Part shown: positions 13,028 through 22,698 of the stretch, piece after piece
Layout of the letters: each line of letters begins with the position of its first letter
Numbering within the stretch: the first letter of the stretch is position 1
Source: Marinobacter lipolyticus
Lineage (GTDB): Bacteria > Pseudomonadota > Gammaproteobacteria > Pseudomonadales > Oleiphilaceae
Assembly (NCBI RefSeq): GCF_018424605.1
Contig: NZ_QTKT01000003.1
Span: forward strand, 1-64,000
DNA length: 64,000 nucleotides
Direction of reading: 5' to 3'
Made by a program: the position numbers and the translations under genes
The notes under the pieces: generated by a model
Told to the model about the DNA's origin: nothing
Databases searched by the model: none
The model's input: only the letters and a program-made list of their open reading frames with translations

Positions 13028-15109
13028 TCAGGCGTAGAACAGCAGCGGTACAAACGCCACCAGCACCAGCGAGATGCCCATGGCAATCAGCGGCATGATG
13101 ATGCGCTCATGGCGCTGGTAGAAGGTGCCCTCTTCCTGCTGGGCCGCCAGCACTTCCGCTTCCCCCACTACCTGTCGGGTCAGCAGGTGGTTCAGTGCCA
13201 CCGGTGGGCTCAGGTAGCCCAACTCGAAGGCAACCAGCGTGACCATCCAGAAGTGAACCGGGTGGATGCCGCTGCTGTAGGCGATGGTGGCCACGGTGGC
13301 GGTCACCAGGATGACTGCGCCGAAGGCGTCCATGATCATGCCCAGAATCACCAGGATGACCACCATCAGCAGCATCGCGGACCAGGCGCTGTCGAAGGCC
13401 TGGGGGAAGGATTCCATGATGTGGGAGCGTTCGATCACCCCGCCAATACTGACCGACAGGCCCAGCAACAGCAGCAGCGCGCCGATTTCCGCAGTGGTGT
13501 CGTTGGTGGCCGAGCGCATGCTGCGTTCCAGCCCCTGATGGTGGATCTCACCACGGGTACGGCCCTTGCGGCTCTTCAGGGTTACGTGTTCGTACACCAG
13601 CAGCGCCAGCATGATCACCGGCAACAGCCGCGGCGCGGAGAATTCGTCCATCTTCACGTCCAGCGCAAAGCGGTACAGCAGCACCACGCCAGCAATAACC
13701 AGGGCGTAGGGAACCAGCGGTCGCAGCGCCTGCATCATGGCCGGGAAGGCGTGGGACGATGGCGCCAGGTTGAACTCGCTCTGGCGGTTCACAGTCAGCG
13801 CCACGAAGGCAAACATGGTGGCGGTCAGGACAAACACCCAGATGCCCCAGCCGAACAGTTCGTCGGTGGTCACTTCGCGGTTGAGGTACGCGATCACGAC
13901 CACCAGCAGGCAGGGCCGGAGCACCACGCCCAGGGAGCCGGACATGGCCGTGGCGGCCAATGCCAGATGGCGACGGGCACCGGCTGCGCGCAGTTCACTG
14001 TAAATCACCGCCCCGGCGGCAATGACGAAAATCCCCGAAGCGCCGGTGTAGGCGGTGGGTATGGCGGCGACGAGCACCGCCACCAGCGCGAGCATTTCCG
14101 GCGGCATTTTCCAGGGCCGGAACACATTGAACACCAGCGTGGCCAGGCGGGTCTGCTTCAGCATCATCCCTACCCACACATACAGCCCCACGTTGAGGAA
14201 CATGTCGGACAGTTCCATCATCTTGCCCAGGTAGATACCAATGCCGGAGGCGTGGCCAATCAGCGCAAAATAGGTCCCGGAGATCAGGCACATCACGGTG
14301 TACAGGGGCACTGCCAGGAATGCCCGGTTCAGGCTGCCACCTTGCGGCAAATCCTCCGGCACCCGCATCAGGCGGTAGAGGCTGGCGAGGGTCAGGCAGG
14401 CAAAACCGGTGATCCACAGGTTGTGGAGCAGCATTTCCTCGGCGGACATCAGGGTGTCGCTGCCCATGCTCGATTGCCGGAAGATCACGCTGGAGCCCAG
14501 CAACATGGCATTGGCGATGGTCTGCAGGGTATGGGAGACGGTGTAATCCAGACGGGTCTCCATGGCGCGCATGGCGATGTGATGGCGGGTGAGCGTGGCG
14601 GTCACCGCGCACAGCATCACCAGGATCACCAGAATGAACCGCTGGGACTCCAGCCCGAACGCGATCAGGTCCGCCACGAACAGCTCCACCGCGCGGTAGG
14701 CTTTTACCCCCGGGGTGAGCTTGTCCTTGAGGATTTCGTAGCTGGCGTAACTGGCCTGGCAGTTGGCCACGGAGCGCTCGATGGCCAGGCGCACGTCCGC
14801 CGGGTCTTTCTCCACCGAGCCCAGCAGCGCAGCCATGGGGTCGTCGGAATTATCCTGCGCCAGCTCCTGCTGAACCGCGGCGTCGATGTCCCGGTTGGGA
14901 TTACAGGTGGGCTGAACCGGGTCTACCCGTAGCTTGTAGTAGCCGCTCCACAGCTGTTCCCCACCCCGCAGCATCTGATTGTGGATGTCGCTGCTGGTGG
15001 AGAACAGCACCACCGACAACAACAGCAGACACGCGGGCAGAGAGGAAAACCACTCCAGCCCGCTGCGACGAAAACCGACCTGAGACACAACTGCGCGTTC
15101 TGATGACAT
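13028..15109 (-). CDS. TRAP transporter large permease (DctM-like) with N-terminal extension
   Basis: A 693-aa protein with about 14 hydrophobic segments. The first part has one membrane helix (LPACLLLLSVVLFSTSS), then a long extracytoplasmic loop (about residues 45-145) with cysteines (PTCNPNRD, VANCQAS). The rest resembles DctM: TYFALIGHASGIGIYLG, TGASGIFVIAAGAVIYSEL, and GYLSPPVALN near the end, the DctM-type PP motif. TRAP permeases import organic acids or similar solutes using a sodium gradient and a periplasmic binding protein. No separate DctQ gene is seen, so the N-terminal part may supply its role. Five bases separate it from the upstream lipoprotein gene. Confidence 0.8.
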   Translation of the reverse strand: MSSERAVVSQVGFRRSGLEWFSSLPACLLLLSVVLFSTSSDIHNQMLRGGEQLWSGYYKLRVDPVQPTCNPNRDIDAAVQQELAQDNSDDPMAALLGSVEKDPADVRLAIERSVANCQASYASYEILKDKLTPGVKAYRAVELFVADLIAFGLESQRFILVILVMLCAVTATLTRHHIAMRAMETRLDYTVSHTLQTIANAMLLGSSVIFRQSSMGSDTLMSAEEMLLHNLWITGFACLTLASLYRLMRVPEDLPQGGSLNRAFLAVPLYTVMCLISGTYFALIGHASGIGIYLGKMMELSDMFLNVGLYVWVGMMLKQTRLATLVFNVFRPWKMPPEMLALVAVLVAAIPTAYTGASGIFVIAAGAVIYSELRAAGARRHLALAATAMSGSLGVVLRPCLLVVVIAYLNREVTTDELFGWGIWVFVLTATMFAFVALTVNRQSEFNLAPSSHAFPAMMQALRPLVPYALVIAGVVLLYRFALDVKMDEFSAPRLLPVIMLALLVYEHVTLKSRKGRTRGEIHHQGLERSMRSATNDTTAEIGALLLLLGLSVSIGGVIERSHIMESFPQAFDSAWSAMLLMVVILVILGMIMDAFGAVILVTATVATIAYSSGIHPVHFWMVTLVAFELGYLSPPVALNHLLTRQVVGEAEVLAAQQEEGTFYQRHERIIMPLIAMGISLVLVAFVPLLFYA

Positions 15110-15114
15110 AGTGG

Positions 15115-16179
15115 TTACAGCAAATCGTCCAGATCCATGGTTTCGACCGCGTCGGCCTTGTCATCCCAGAAGGTGCCCAGCTGGCCCATGGGGGTGCGGT
15201 AGCCGTTGTGCTCGACCCACAGCCGGTCGGAGATCGCCACGATCATCTGGGTGGCCATGGCATCCACAAAGCGCCAGTTGTCATTGGACGGCGTCTCGTC
15301 GAGGGATTCGGCATGGCTGCGGATGACCTCGCGCAGGCGCTCGTTGTCGCCCTTGTTCTGGGCGGCAATGGCGTGGAACACGTGGCTGATGCGTACGCCG
15401 GCCTCTTCGCCCTGCTCATCGGCAATCTCGAGACGCTGGAAGGGGTCCTCACCCTCCGGGGTGGCGCCGGGAATCATCGCCCAGACCGTGGCCCGCAGGG
15501 CCATGGGAGCGCCCCACCACTTTTCGTTGTCGAGGCAGCTGGTGGCACGGGCCACCACGGAACCGACGTTCTTGGGCACGCCGATGGACGAGGTGGACTG
15601 GATCTCGGCATTCAGCGCCTGCAGGCCGGACAGCAGACCCGCCAGGTAAATGAATTCATCCAGGTCGTCGTCGAAATCCGGGCACTCGCCGTTGCCAGGT
15701 TCGCCGTAGAAGGTGTTGTGGTGCTGCCAGCCACGGAAGTAGCGCTTGGCGGCGGTGGCGTGGGCGCGTTTCTGGCGGATCATGGCGTCTTCGGCGGTGT
15801 CTGCGTTCATCGCGCGCAGCGCCGCCAGCCCCTGCAGCTCGTATTCCCGCGCCTGCTCTTCGGCACAGCCGCCGGCGGACAGGTACAGCATGACGGCGAG
15901 CTGGTCCGGCTCGCTGGTCACCCGGCCGAAAGACATCAGCAGCGGGGCGGTGGCTTCGCTCATGGCACAGCCCATGGCCAGGTCACTGCTTTCCAGCAGA
16001 TAAGGCACGGTGTGGTTTTTCGAGAACCCCTGCATGACGTCGCCGGTGGTCTTGTACATCACGTGATTCACCGCGCTGCACCCGCTCAGCGCCACGCTGG
16101 CCACCACGGCTGCAGTCAGGCCCCGCAACTTGGCCATTCCGGTCAACCGCTGACCGGCTGCGTTCTGGAGTTCTGTCAT
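15115..16179 (-). CDS. TRAP-associated T-component (TatT-like) lipoprotein
   Basis: The N-terminal hydrophobic stretch TAAVVASVALSGCSAV ends in a lipobox (LSGC), so the protein should be lipid-anchored in the periplasm. The remainder is alpha-helical with repeat-like stretches (LQGLAALRAMNADTAEDA, YLAGLLSGLQALNAEI), consistent with the TPR-like fold of TRAP T-components, which form rings with the substrate-binding protein. It is transcribed with the permease five bases downstream. The start may be 16137 rather than 16179, since that gives a more standard lipoprotein signal. The family assignment leans on context. Confidence 0.7.
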   Translation of the reverse strand: MTELQNAAGQRLTGMAKLRGLTAAVVASVALSGCSAVNHVMYKTTGDVMQGFSKNHTVPYLLESSDLAMGCAMSEATAPLLMSFGRVTSEPDQLAVMLYLSAGGCAEEQAREYELQGLAALRAMNADTAEDAMIRQKRAHATAAKRYFRGWQHHNTFYGEPGNGECPDFDDDLDEFIYLAGLLSGLQALNAEIQSTSSIGVPKNVGSVVARATSCLDNEKWWGAPMALRATVWAMIPGATPEGEDPFQRLEIADEQGEEAGVRISHVFHAIAAQNKGDNERLREVIRSHAESLDETPSNDNWRFVDAMATQMIVAISDRLWVEHNGYRTPMGQLGTFWDDKADAVETMDLDDLL

Positions 16180-16423
16180 AACGTCTGTACCTCGTATTCT
16201 TGTTGTTCGGGTGCCGCCCGCCCCCTGTTACATTCTGTAACCTGAAGCGCATTATGGCGGACAACCCCGTGTTTTTATGCGAACCGCACCGCAATTGCCG
16301 GTGAAGACCGGCCCCACCGGTGCCTTGGGGGTTTGCACAATTGTGCAGGAACCACTATAGATGGATTCAGCCAGCGGCCCGCGCCGCCGGTGCACGACCA
16401 AAAACGACAATAAGGAGTACCCG

Positions 16424-16696
16424 ATGCGCAAACCTGAACTGGCAGCCGCCGTTGCCGACAAGACCGGACTGACCCGGGAGAAGGCCAGCGAAGTGATCAC
16501 CGCCTTCACCGATCAGATTTCCGCCGCCGCCTCCCGTGGTGAAGACACCACCCTGATCGGCTTCGGCACGTTCAGTATCCGCACCCGCGATGCCCGGGAC
16601 GGTCGCAACCCCCAGACCGGCGCCACGATCCGCATTCCCGCCAGCAAGACGGTCGGCTTCAAAGCCGGCAAAGGTCTGAAAGACGCGGTCAGCTGA
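16424..16696 (+). CDS. HU-family DNA-binding protein
   Basis: 90 residues with the full HU layout: MRKPELAAAVADKTGLTREK, helix 2 EVITAFTDQISAAASRGE, the sheet TTLIGFGTFSIRTRDAR, the DNA-grasping arm DGRNPQTGATIRIPASKTV and the C-terminal helix KAGKGLKDAVS. HU dimers bend and compact DNA. TAAGGAGTAC precedes ATG 16424; the frame is open from 16361 but has no site there. It is transcribed opposite to, and between, the two parts of the TRAP cluster. A hairpin terminator follows. Confidence 0.92.
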   Translation: MRKPELAAAVADKTGLTREKASEVITAFTDQISAAASRGEDTTLIGFGTFSIRTRDARDGRNPQTGATIRIPASKTVGFKAGKGLKDAVS

Positions 16697-16703
16697 TCGA
16701 ATC

Positions 16704-16723
16704 GGGCCCGCGACCGCGGGCCC
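16704..16723 (+). terminator. Terminator hairpin after the HU gene
   Basis: GGGCCCGCG (16704-16712) pairs with CGCGGGCCC (16715-16723), followed by TGTTT. It lies eight bases after the HU stop codon. The U tract is short, but stem strength and position fit a rho-independent terminator. Confidence 0.6.
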
Positions 16724-16752
16724 TGTTTACCGTTCTGGCCGCTCGCGACGGG

Positions 16753-17772
16753 TCAGGACGCGCATTCCGACCGGGCACCGTCCACCCGACACCGAATAGC
16801 CTTCATCAGTTTGATGGCGCGCTCGTCGTAAACCCCATCCTCAAGCAACGACAGGCGCACCTTGCGCAACATCTTGTCGTACTCCGCCATGTCTTCCTGG
16901 GGCAAGTGCATCCACACATCTTCGGGAATCTCGGCTTCCGCCTGGGCAATGATTTCGTAGGCCTCGTCGATGCGCTTGATGGACTGGTCGCGCACCATCT
17001 GGCCAGCCGCGTCCGGGAAGCGATCGCGGTGGATGATGACCTGGAAGTTCATGTAGGCCAGCGCGTACTTGAAAACGCCACCGTTGGGCGTCACACCCTT
17101 GTAGAGTTCCAGCGGGGTATAGGCCACCGCCGGCGCATAGGCCAGATCCACGCTGCCGTTGTTGAACTTGCCGGCAAAGTTGGCGGAGTTGGAGCCCACC
17201 ACCGAGGCACCCACGTGGCGCACCATGCGCACCGAGGCGCTGTCGAAATCCAGGGTGGCAATGCGCTTGCCCTGCAGCTTTTCCACTGAGTCGATGGCGC
17301 GATCGCGGGTGTGCAGGTAGACCGCACCGCCCGGGAACACGCCCGCCACTTCGTAGGGGCCATCAATCAGGAACGGACGGGCCTTGGGCTGGCTGAGGGT
17401 GTTGTACAGCAGGCGCATTTCCTCTTCGCCGGGCACGGCGCCCATGGCCTCGAGGGTGCCGGTGAACTTGTTGAACTCGCGGGCACGGGTGCCGGTGAGC
17501 AGCACGGCGTCGCACTGGCCGGCCTTGAAGTCTTCGGCGGCCACTTTTTCATCCGTGTAGGCGCGCAGATCCAGCTTGATGCCTTCCTTCAGGGCCACCG
17601 GCTGGAAGGTTTTGGTGATGGCAAACAGCGGGCCGTTGGCGCCCACGGGATCAAACACACAGAAGCTGCGTTCGAGCGGTGCTTCCTGGGCCTGGCTGGC
17701 CGGCGCAAACATGAGGCTGGCGCACAGCGCGGCGGCCGCGGCCACCCTGTGCGGGAGGTTAGCTGATTTCAC
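16753..17772 (-). CDS. TRAP-type solute-binding protein, putative
   Basis: 339 residues with a signal peptide (AAAAALCASLMFAPASQA, cleaved before QE). The mature part starts RSFCVFDPVGANGPLFAITK and has the two-lobe periplasmic-binding-protein feel: VALKEGIKLDLRAYTDEKVA, GQCDAVLLTGTRAREF, VEKLQGKRIATLDFDSASV. Three cysteines remain (SFCV, GQCD, AIRCRV). Its substrate is unknown. It lies upstream of the TatT and permease genes on the same strand with the divergent HU gene between, so a common TRAP system is likely. Confidence 0.75.
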   Translation of the reverse strand: MKSANLPHRVAAAAALCASLMFAPASQAQEAPLERSFCVFDPVGANGPLFAITKTFQPVALKEGIKLDLRAYTDEKVAAEDFKAGQCDAVLLTGTRAREFNKFTGTLEAMGAVPGEEEMRLLYNTLSQPKARPFLIDGPYEVAGVFPGGAVYLHTRDRAIDSVEKLQGKRIATLDFDSASVRMVRHVGASVVGSNSANFAGKFNNGSVDLAYAPAVAYTPLELYKGVTPNGGVFKYALAYMNFQVIIHRDRFPDAAGQMVRDQSIKRIDEAYEIIAQAEAEIPEDVWMHLPQEDMAEYDKMLRKVRLSLLEDGVYDERAIKLMKAIRCRVDGARSECAS

Positions 17773-17988
17773 GGGGATGACTCCTGAATTATTATTGTCA
17801 GACGCCGGTCACTTCCGGGTGCACCTGTCACGTCATGAGGTCCTTGGCCGAGGTTAGGTCGGTCCCCACAAGAATACGTTGGCACAGGTGCCTGCCTTCA
17901 AGGGCTTTTCAGCAAAAAGGTGAGAATCTGTGATGGGTTCGACAGAGGCGGGGCAACCTCTGCCGCATTTCCGGGCGCAGCGGCTGGC

Positions 17989-19296
17989 TCAGCGGGATTC
18001 CGCGCCCCAGGCCACCTTGCCGTTACACAAGGTCAGCCTGACCACACCCGGCAGCGCCTGCCCCGCCGAGGGCGCATGGCGACCGGCCGAGATCAGCGAG
18101 TGCTGATCCGGCGTCCAGGTGGCTTGCGGATCAAACACGCACAGGTCTGCAGCGGCACCTTCACTGAGGGTGGCGGTTTCGCCCAGGATGGCCGCCGGGC
18201 CGCTGGTCAGGGCCGCCAGCAAGGTGGTCAGCGTCAGTTCACCACGGTCTACCAGCAACAGCCCCATCGACAGCGTGCTCTCGATGGTGGACAGGCCCGG
18301 CTCGGTGGCCCCCAGGGGTGCCTGTTTCGCGGCGGAGTCATGGGGCTGGTGCTGGCTGACGATAGCGTCGATCACCCCGTCACGGACGGCAGCGACCAGC
18401 GCCTGCCGATCGGACTCGGACCGCAGTGGCGGACGTACGTGGAAACGGCTGTCGAAACCCGCCAGCGCATCCTCGGTGAACAGCAACTGGTGCATGGCGA
18501 CGTCGGCGGTCACGGTAATCCCGCGCGCACGGGCAGCCGCCACCATCTCCACGCTACGGGCACAGGAGAGCTGGCTCAGGTGCAGGCGCACGCCGGTTTC
18601 CTCCGCCAGCAACAGCATTTCCATGACGGCCGCGGTTTCCGCGACTTCCGGGATGCCCAACAGGCCAAGGCGCGAGGCCACCAGGCCATCGTGGGCGTAA
18701 CCGTCGGCCGCCAGCGCCTGATTCTCCGGGCTGAACATCACCGTCAGCCCGAACGTCTGGGCGTAGGCCATGCAGCGACGCAGGATGCGGGCGTTGCGAA
18801 CTCCGCGGCTGCCGTTACCAAACGCGACACAGCCGGCGGCGGCCAGCCCGGCCATATCACTGAGCAACTCCCCTTCCAGCCCCCGGGTGATTGCGCCCAC
18901 CGGCAGCACGCGGATGGGTGAACGGGCCTGGGCGACGTCGCGGATCAGATGGGTGACGGCGCCGGAGTCGTTGACCGGCGAGGTCTGCGGCGAGGCGCAC
19001 ACGGTGGTAAATCCACCGCGCGCCGCCGCCCGGGTTTCCGAGGCAATATTGCCTTTTTGGCCGTTGCCGGGCTCCCGCAGGTTGCAGCACAGATCCACCA
19101 GCCCCGGCGCCACCACGGCACCGGCGGCGTCAAAGGTGGTTGCGGCGTTGGCGTGTTCAGCGGCCTTGCCGATGGCGGTGATGACGCCATCGGCGACCAC
19201 CAGCGAGGCGTCGGTCAGCCCGTCGCTGCCCGGCAGCACCAGCCGGCCGTTGATGATTTTCAGGGATTGCCCGGGGGTGTTGTTGAACTCTGTCAC
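17989..19296 (-). CDS. pyrC': Dihydroorotase-like protein PyrC', catalytically degenerate
   Basis: 435 residues with the amidohydrolase barrel of type-I dihydroorotases. The metal-binding HxH of motif 1 is replaced: the equivalent of DxHxHxREPG reads [10 protein letters not shown], and another metal His region reads [12 protein letters not shown] with only part conserved. Pseudomonads have such an inactive DHOase (PyrC') that is required for aspartate transcarbamoylase holoenzyme assembly, so a structural role is likely here. It overlaps pyrB by four bases, which supports the partnership. True dihydroorotase must be encoded elsewhere. Confidence 0.85.
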   Translation of the reverse strand: MTEFNNTPGQSLKIINGRLVLPGSDGLTDASLVVADGVITAIGKAAEHANAATTFDAAGAVVAPGLVDLCCNLREPGNGQKGNIASETRAAARGGFTTVCASPQTSPVNDSGAVTHLIRDVAQARSPIRVLPVGAITRGLEGELLSDMAGLAAAGCVAFGNGSRGVRNARILRRCMAYAQTFGLTVMFSPENQALAADGYAHDGLVASRLGLLGIPEVAETAAVMEMLLLAEETGVRLHLSQLSCARSVEMVAAARARGITVTADVAMHQLLFTEDALAGFDSRFHVRPPLRSESDRQALVAAVRDGVIDAIVSQHQPHDSAAKQAPLGATEPGLSTIESTLSMGLLLVDRGELTLTTLLAALTSGPAAILGETATLSEGAAADLCVFDPQATWTPDQHSLISAGRHAPSAGQALPGVVRLTLCNGKVAWGAESR

Positions 19297-20306
19297 GCCT
19301 GCTTACTCCCGGCCTGTTGCTGATTACGTTCCGATACCTGCCCGCCCATGGCCATCGACATCACCGCCATGCGGATGGCGATGCCATTGGTGACCTGGTC
19401 CAGAATCACCGACTGGGGGCCGTCGGCCACCGCGGATTCGATCTCCACCCCACGATTGATCGGCCCCGGATGCATCACGATGCACTCCGGATGCGCCAAC
19501 GCCAGCTTGTCCTGATTGAGTCCGTAGAGGCGATAGAATTCCCGCTCGCTCGGCAGCAGCGCACCTTCCATCCGTTCTTTCTGCAGCCGCAGCATGATCA
19601 CCACGTCGAGGTCTTTCATGCCCTTGTGCATGTCGTATTCCACCGTGCAGCCCAGGCTTTCCACGTCCCGGGGCAGCAAGGTGCCGGGGGCAATCACCCG
19701 CACTTCCGCCGCACCCAGTTCGTTGAGGGCGCGGATCTGGGAGCGGGCCACGCGGGAGTGCAGTACATCGCCCACAATGGCCACTTTCAGACCTTCGAAG
19801 CCGCCCTTGTGCTGGCGGATGGTGAGCATGTCGAGCATCGCCTGGGTGGGGTGGGCGTGGCGACCGTCGCCGGCGTTGATGATGGCCACCCCCGGGGTCA
19901 CGCTCTCGGCAATGAAGTGCGGCGCACCGCTCTGGGAATGGCGCACCACGAACATGTCGCTGGCCATGGCTTCGAGATTGAGCAGGGTGTCGGACAGGGA
20001 TTCGCCCTTGGAGGTGGCGGAGGTATTGATGTCCAGATTCAGCACATCCGCCGACAACCGCTTGGCCGCCAACTCGAACGTGCTGCGGGTGCGGGTGCTG
20101 GATTCGAAAAACAGGTTCACCACCGTGCGCCCCCGCAACAGTGGCACTTTCTTGATGCTGCGCTCACCCACTTCGATGAACGAATCGGCGGTGTCGAGAA
20201 TGTCCGTCAGCAGGGCGCGGTCGAGGCCATCGAGGGTGAGAAAGTGACGCAGCTGACCATCCGCGGTCAGCTGCAGGGATCGGTTGGATGCTTGGTTTAC
20301 AGTCAT
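19293..20306 (-). CDS. pyrB: Aspartate carbamoyltransferase catalytic subunit
   Basis: 337 residues. It catalyses carbamoyl phosphate plus aspartate to carbamoyl-aspartate, the committed step of pyrimidine synthesis. The carbamoyl-phosphate site [19 protein letters not shown] is intact, with the 80s loop ([14 protein letters not shown]), [12 protein letters not shown] and the aspartate-binding [11 protein letters not shown]. The 20-30 residue N-terminal extension is typical of the PyrB-PyrC' dodecamer class. Located between pyrR and pyrC' on one strand with a four-base overlap. Confidence 0.96.
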   Translation of the reverse strand: MTVNQASNRSLQLTADGQLRHFLTLDGLDRALLTDILDTADSFIEVGERSIKKVPLLRGRTVVNLFFESSTRTRSTFELAAKRLSADVLNLDINTSATSKGESLSDTLLNLEAMASDMFVVRHSQSGAPHFIAESVTPGVAIINAGDGRHAHPTQAMLDMLTIRQHKGGFEGLKVAIVGDVLHSRVARSQIRALNELGAAEVRVIAPGTLLPRDVESLGCTVEYDMHKGMKDLDVVIMLRLQKERMEGALLPSEREFYRLYGLNQDKLALAHPECIVMHPGPINRGVEIESAVADGPQSVILDQVTNGIAIRMAVMSMAMGGQVSERNQQQAGSKQA

Positions 20307-20330
20307 GGGTCGCCTGTTTGCCTGATGGTG

Positions 20331-20840
20331 TTACTGCCCGGTTTCCTGCAGCTCGATGTGGAGCGGATCGGGACCACGGAGCTTCACCCGCTGATGACTT
20401 TCCAGCGTGAGCACCTTGCCCACCACATCCGGCTGGATCGGCAACTCCCGTGCGCCAAGGTCAACCAGGGTGGCGAGAATGATACTGGCCGGGCGACCGT
20501 AATCGAAGATCTCGTTCATCGCAGCGCGAATGGTGCGCCCGCTCATGATCACGTCGTCGATCAGGATGATGTCGCGATCCTCGGTGCTGAACGGCAGGCT
20601 GGACGGCTTCACTTTCGGGTTCAGGCCAATGCGGCTGAAGTCGTCCCGATAGAACGAGATGTCCAGCTCGCCGAACGGCTCCTCCAGCCCCAGACGCTTG
20701 CGCATCACGTCTGCCAGCCACACCCCGCCGGTGCGGATACCAATCAGCGCCGGCGACGTCACGCCGCGGTCGGCAAGAATCTCACGCAGACCGGCTTCAA
20801 GCTCGTCCAACAGCCGGTTCATATCAAGCAATGCGGTCAT
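20331..20840 (-). CDS. pyrR: PyrR-family uracil phosphoribosyltransferase/regulator
   Basis: 169 residues with the PRPP-binding motif ILIDDVIMSGRTIRAAMNE, the LIGIRTGGVWLADVM loop and the C-terminal ELPIQPDVVGKVLTLESHQR. Bacillus PyrR binds pyr mRNA and also has weak UPRTase activity; in pseudomonads it regulates pyr genes in a different way. Here it precedes pyrB and pyrC' on the same strand (24 bases to pyrB), which fits a regulatory role on the pyr genes. No attenuator was identified. Confidence 0.93.
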   Translation of the reverse strand: MTALLDMNRLLDELEAGLREILADRGVTSPALIGIRTGGVWLADVMRKRLGLEEPFGELDISFYRDDFSRIGLNPKVKPSSLPFSTEDRDIILIDDVIMSGRTIRAAMNEIFDYGRPASIILATLVDLGARELPIQPDVVGKVLTLESHQRVKLRGPDPLHIELQETGQ

Positions 20841-20848
20841 TTATTTCC

Positions 20849-21274
20849 TCACTGTTGGCGAAACCAGGTTTCCAGAATCAGAACGGCGGCGCGGTCGTCT
20901 ACGCCATGGCGGCCGAAGTCACGGCTGCCGCCGCTGGCCATTACCTCACCCTTGGCTTCGAAGCTGGTCAGCCGTTCATCCACCATCTCTACCGGCACGT
21001 GGAAGCGGCCGTGCAGCCGCTTGCCGAATTTGCGGGCGCGGGCGCACATGTCGTTCTCGCTGTCGTCCATATTCAGCGGCAGTCCGACCACCACCAGATC
21101 GGGCTGCCATTCCGCCAGCAACTGGCCGATCACCTCCCAGTCGGGGATACCATCACGGGCAGGTATCATGGCCTGGGGCTGGCCGGTGCCGAGCATCTGC
21201 TGGCCGGTGGCCACGCCGATGCGGCGGGTGCCGAAATCGAACGCCATCACCCGCTGGTTCGCCGCCTCAGGCAT
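20849..21274 (-). CDS. ruvX: RuvX/YqgF Holliday-junction-resolvase-like protein
   Basis: 141 residues of the RNase-H-fold YqgF family: VMAFDFGTRRIGVATGQQML holds the first conserved Asp, LVVVGLPLNMDDSENDM the Glu/Asp segment, and VEMVDERLTSFEAKGEV the third acidic motif, with DDRAAVLILE at the end. The E. coli protein takes part in 16S rRNA 5'-end maturation. Overlaps yqgE by eight bases, and pyrR follows eight bases later. Confidence 0.95.
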   Translation of the reverse strand: MPEAANQRVMAFDFGTRRIGVATGQQMLGTGQPQAMIPARDGIPDWEVIGQLLAEWQPDLVVVGLPLNMDDSENDMCARARKFGKRLHGRFHVPVEMVDERLTSFEAKGEVMASGGSRDFGRHGVDDRAAVLILETWFRQQ

Positions 21275-21833
21275 GGCCGATGGACTCGCTCAGCTGGTTC
21301 AGATCGATACCGATCAAGGTCAGTACCGCCTTGTAGCGGTCCTCCCAGGGGGTGCGGAACAGGATGTCGGTGGTGGCCGGACAGGTGAGCCAGGAGTTAC
21401 TGCCCAGCTCGTCTTCCAGTTGCCCCTCGCCCCAGCCGGAATAGCCGAGGGCGACCAGAAATTCCTGCGGGCCCTCACCGCCGCCAATGCCTTCGAGAAT
21501 ATCCCGCGAGGTGGTTAGCATGACATCGTCGTTCACCTGCGCGGTGTTGTGCCAGCTGGTGCCGGGGTTGTGCAACACGAAGCCGCGCTCGGGCTGCACC
21601 GGGCCGCCGCTGAACACCGGCAGGTCAAGTTCGCCACCGTCCATATCCAGCTGTTCCAGGATTTCGCCCAGGTGAATGTCCAGCGGCTGGTTGATCATCA
21701 ACCCCAGCGCGCCGTCGTCGGAATGCTCGCACAGGTAGATCACCGCGCCGTGGAAGCGCGGGTCCTCAAGATAGGGCGACGCCACCAGAAAGTGGTGTCG
21801 CAAGCTGTGGGGAGAGTGTTTCGATGCCGTCAT
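21267..21833 (-). CDS. yqgE: YqgE/AlgH family protein
   Basis: 188 residues: LRHHFLVASPYLEDPRFHGA, VIYLCEHSDDGALGLMINQP and the later VFSGGPVQPERGFVLHNPG and ALGYSGWGEGQLEDEL are the full DUF179 signature. P. aeruginosa AlgH was linked to alginate regulation, but the molecular function is unclear. It lies between the TonB-like gene and ruvX with overlaps on both sides (four and eight bases), an order widely kept in this group. Confidence 0.94.
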   Translation of the reverse strand: MTASKHSPHSLRHHFLVASPYLEDPRFHGAVIYLCEHSDDGALGLMINQPLDIHLGEILEQLDMDGGELDLPVFSGGPVQPERGFVLHNPGTSWHNTAQVNDDVMLTTSRDILEGIGGGEGPQEFLVALGYSGWGEGQLEDELGSNSWLTCPATTDILFRTPWEDRYKAVLTLIGIDLNQLSESIGHA

Positions 21834-22696
21834 CCTGATGTCAGCCCCCGCCGCTGGAAAGACCAGGTTCGAATGATTTCCAGTTCATCCACGTCATCCC
21901 GCATGTCGTCCGGGAAGGGCGCAAACGGCGATGCCATGCGAACGATGCGGATGGCCGCATCGTCCAGCACGGTGCTTCCGGACGACTGCAGGATGGCCAC
22001 TTCCTTGATTGTGCCATCCTTCTTCAGGGAAACCAGCATTCTGAGCGTGCCGTAAATGCCGGCCCGCCGGGCTTCCGTGGGGTAATTGATGTTACCCACC
22101 CGGGTCACCTTGCTGATCCAGTTCTGCACGTACCAGGCGTTGCTTGACGCCAGGGTGGAGGCGGCGGTTACCCGCATCACCCGCGGTTTCTTGGCGTAGG
22201 CCCGGCGCTGGGCATCAAACCGCGCCTCCAGACTGGCAATCTCCAGGCTACGCTCCATCAGACTCTTTTTCTCACGCACCGGCAAGGGTTCTTCGGTGGT
22301 TTCCTCGGCGCTTTCCGGCTGACGCACCTGCCGGCGGCTGTCGCTCTCGGTCTGTACCACCACCTGCTCCTGGCGGGTGACCGGTTCGGTACGGGACGGC
22401 GTCTCCGGCTGCACCTCGGCGATCTCCGGCTGGCTGACGTCGGTGGGCTGGGGCGAGGTCATTTCCTGCGCCTCTTCCAGCGTCCCGCTGCCCTGCTGGC
22501 TGGTCTGGGCGAGAAAATCCGCCTCTTCCGGATCGGTCTCGTCGTCAAACTGGGACAGGGTGATTTCCATGGTCTGCGCCGACGACTGCGGGGATTCCGG
22601 CGCAAAAGTAATACCCAGCACCACCACCGCGTGCACCGCCAACGCCATGAACAGCGTGAAGGAGAACCGATCGAAATCGCTGACCTGACCTGCCAT
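21830..22696 (-). CDS. tonB: TonB-family energy transducer
   Basis: 288 residues with a single N-terminal membrane anchor (LFMALAVHAVVVLGITF) containing the TonB-type His, a long acidic Gln/Glu/Pro-rich periplasmic spacer (about residues 30-150), and a C-terminal domain NINYPTEARRAGIYGTLRML then VAILQSSGSTVLDDAAIRIV. TonB couples the inner-membrane proton gradient to outer-membrane receptors. The equivalent in P. aeruginosa (next to gshB and pilG) affects twitching motility, and the same gene order is seen here. Confidence 0.88.
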   Translation of the reverse strand: MAGQVSDFDRFSFTLFMALAVHAVVVLGITFAPESPQSSAQTMEITLSQFDDETDPEEADFLAQTSQQGSGTLEEAQEMTSPQPTDVSQPEIAEVQPETPSRTEPVTRQEQVVVQTESDSRRQVRQPESAEETTEEPLPVREKKSLMERSLEIASLEARFDAQRRAYAKKPRVMRVTAASTLASSNAWYVQNWISKVTRVGNINYPTEARRAGIYGTLRMLVSLKKDGTIKEVAILQSSGSTVLDDAAIRIVRMASPFAPFPDDMRDDVDELEIIRTWSFQRRGLTSG

Positions 22697-22698
22697 GG

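Noticed and set aside
13109..14932. A 607-codon open frame on the plus strand opposite the TRAP permease
   Set aside because: It is antisense to a clear membrane protein, is rich in His, Gln and Gly as expected from the complement of GC-rich codons, and has no domain.
19317..21518. A 733-codon open frame opposite pyrB, pyrR and ruvX
   Set aside because: It spans three well-supported genes on the other strand; composition is typical of a GC-skew shadow.
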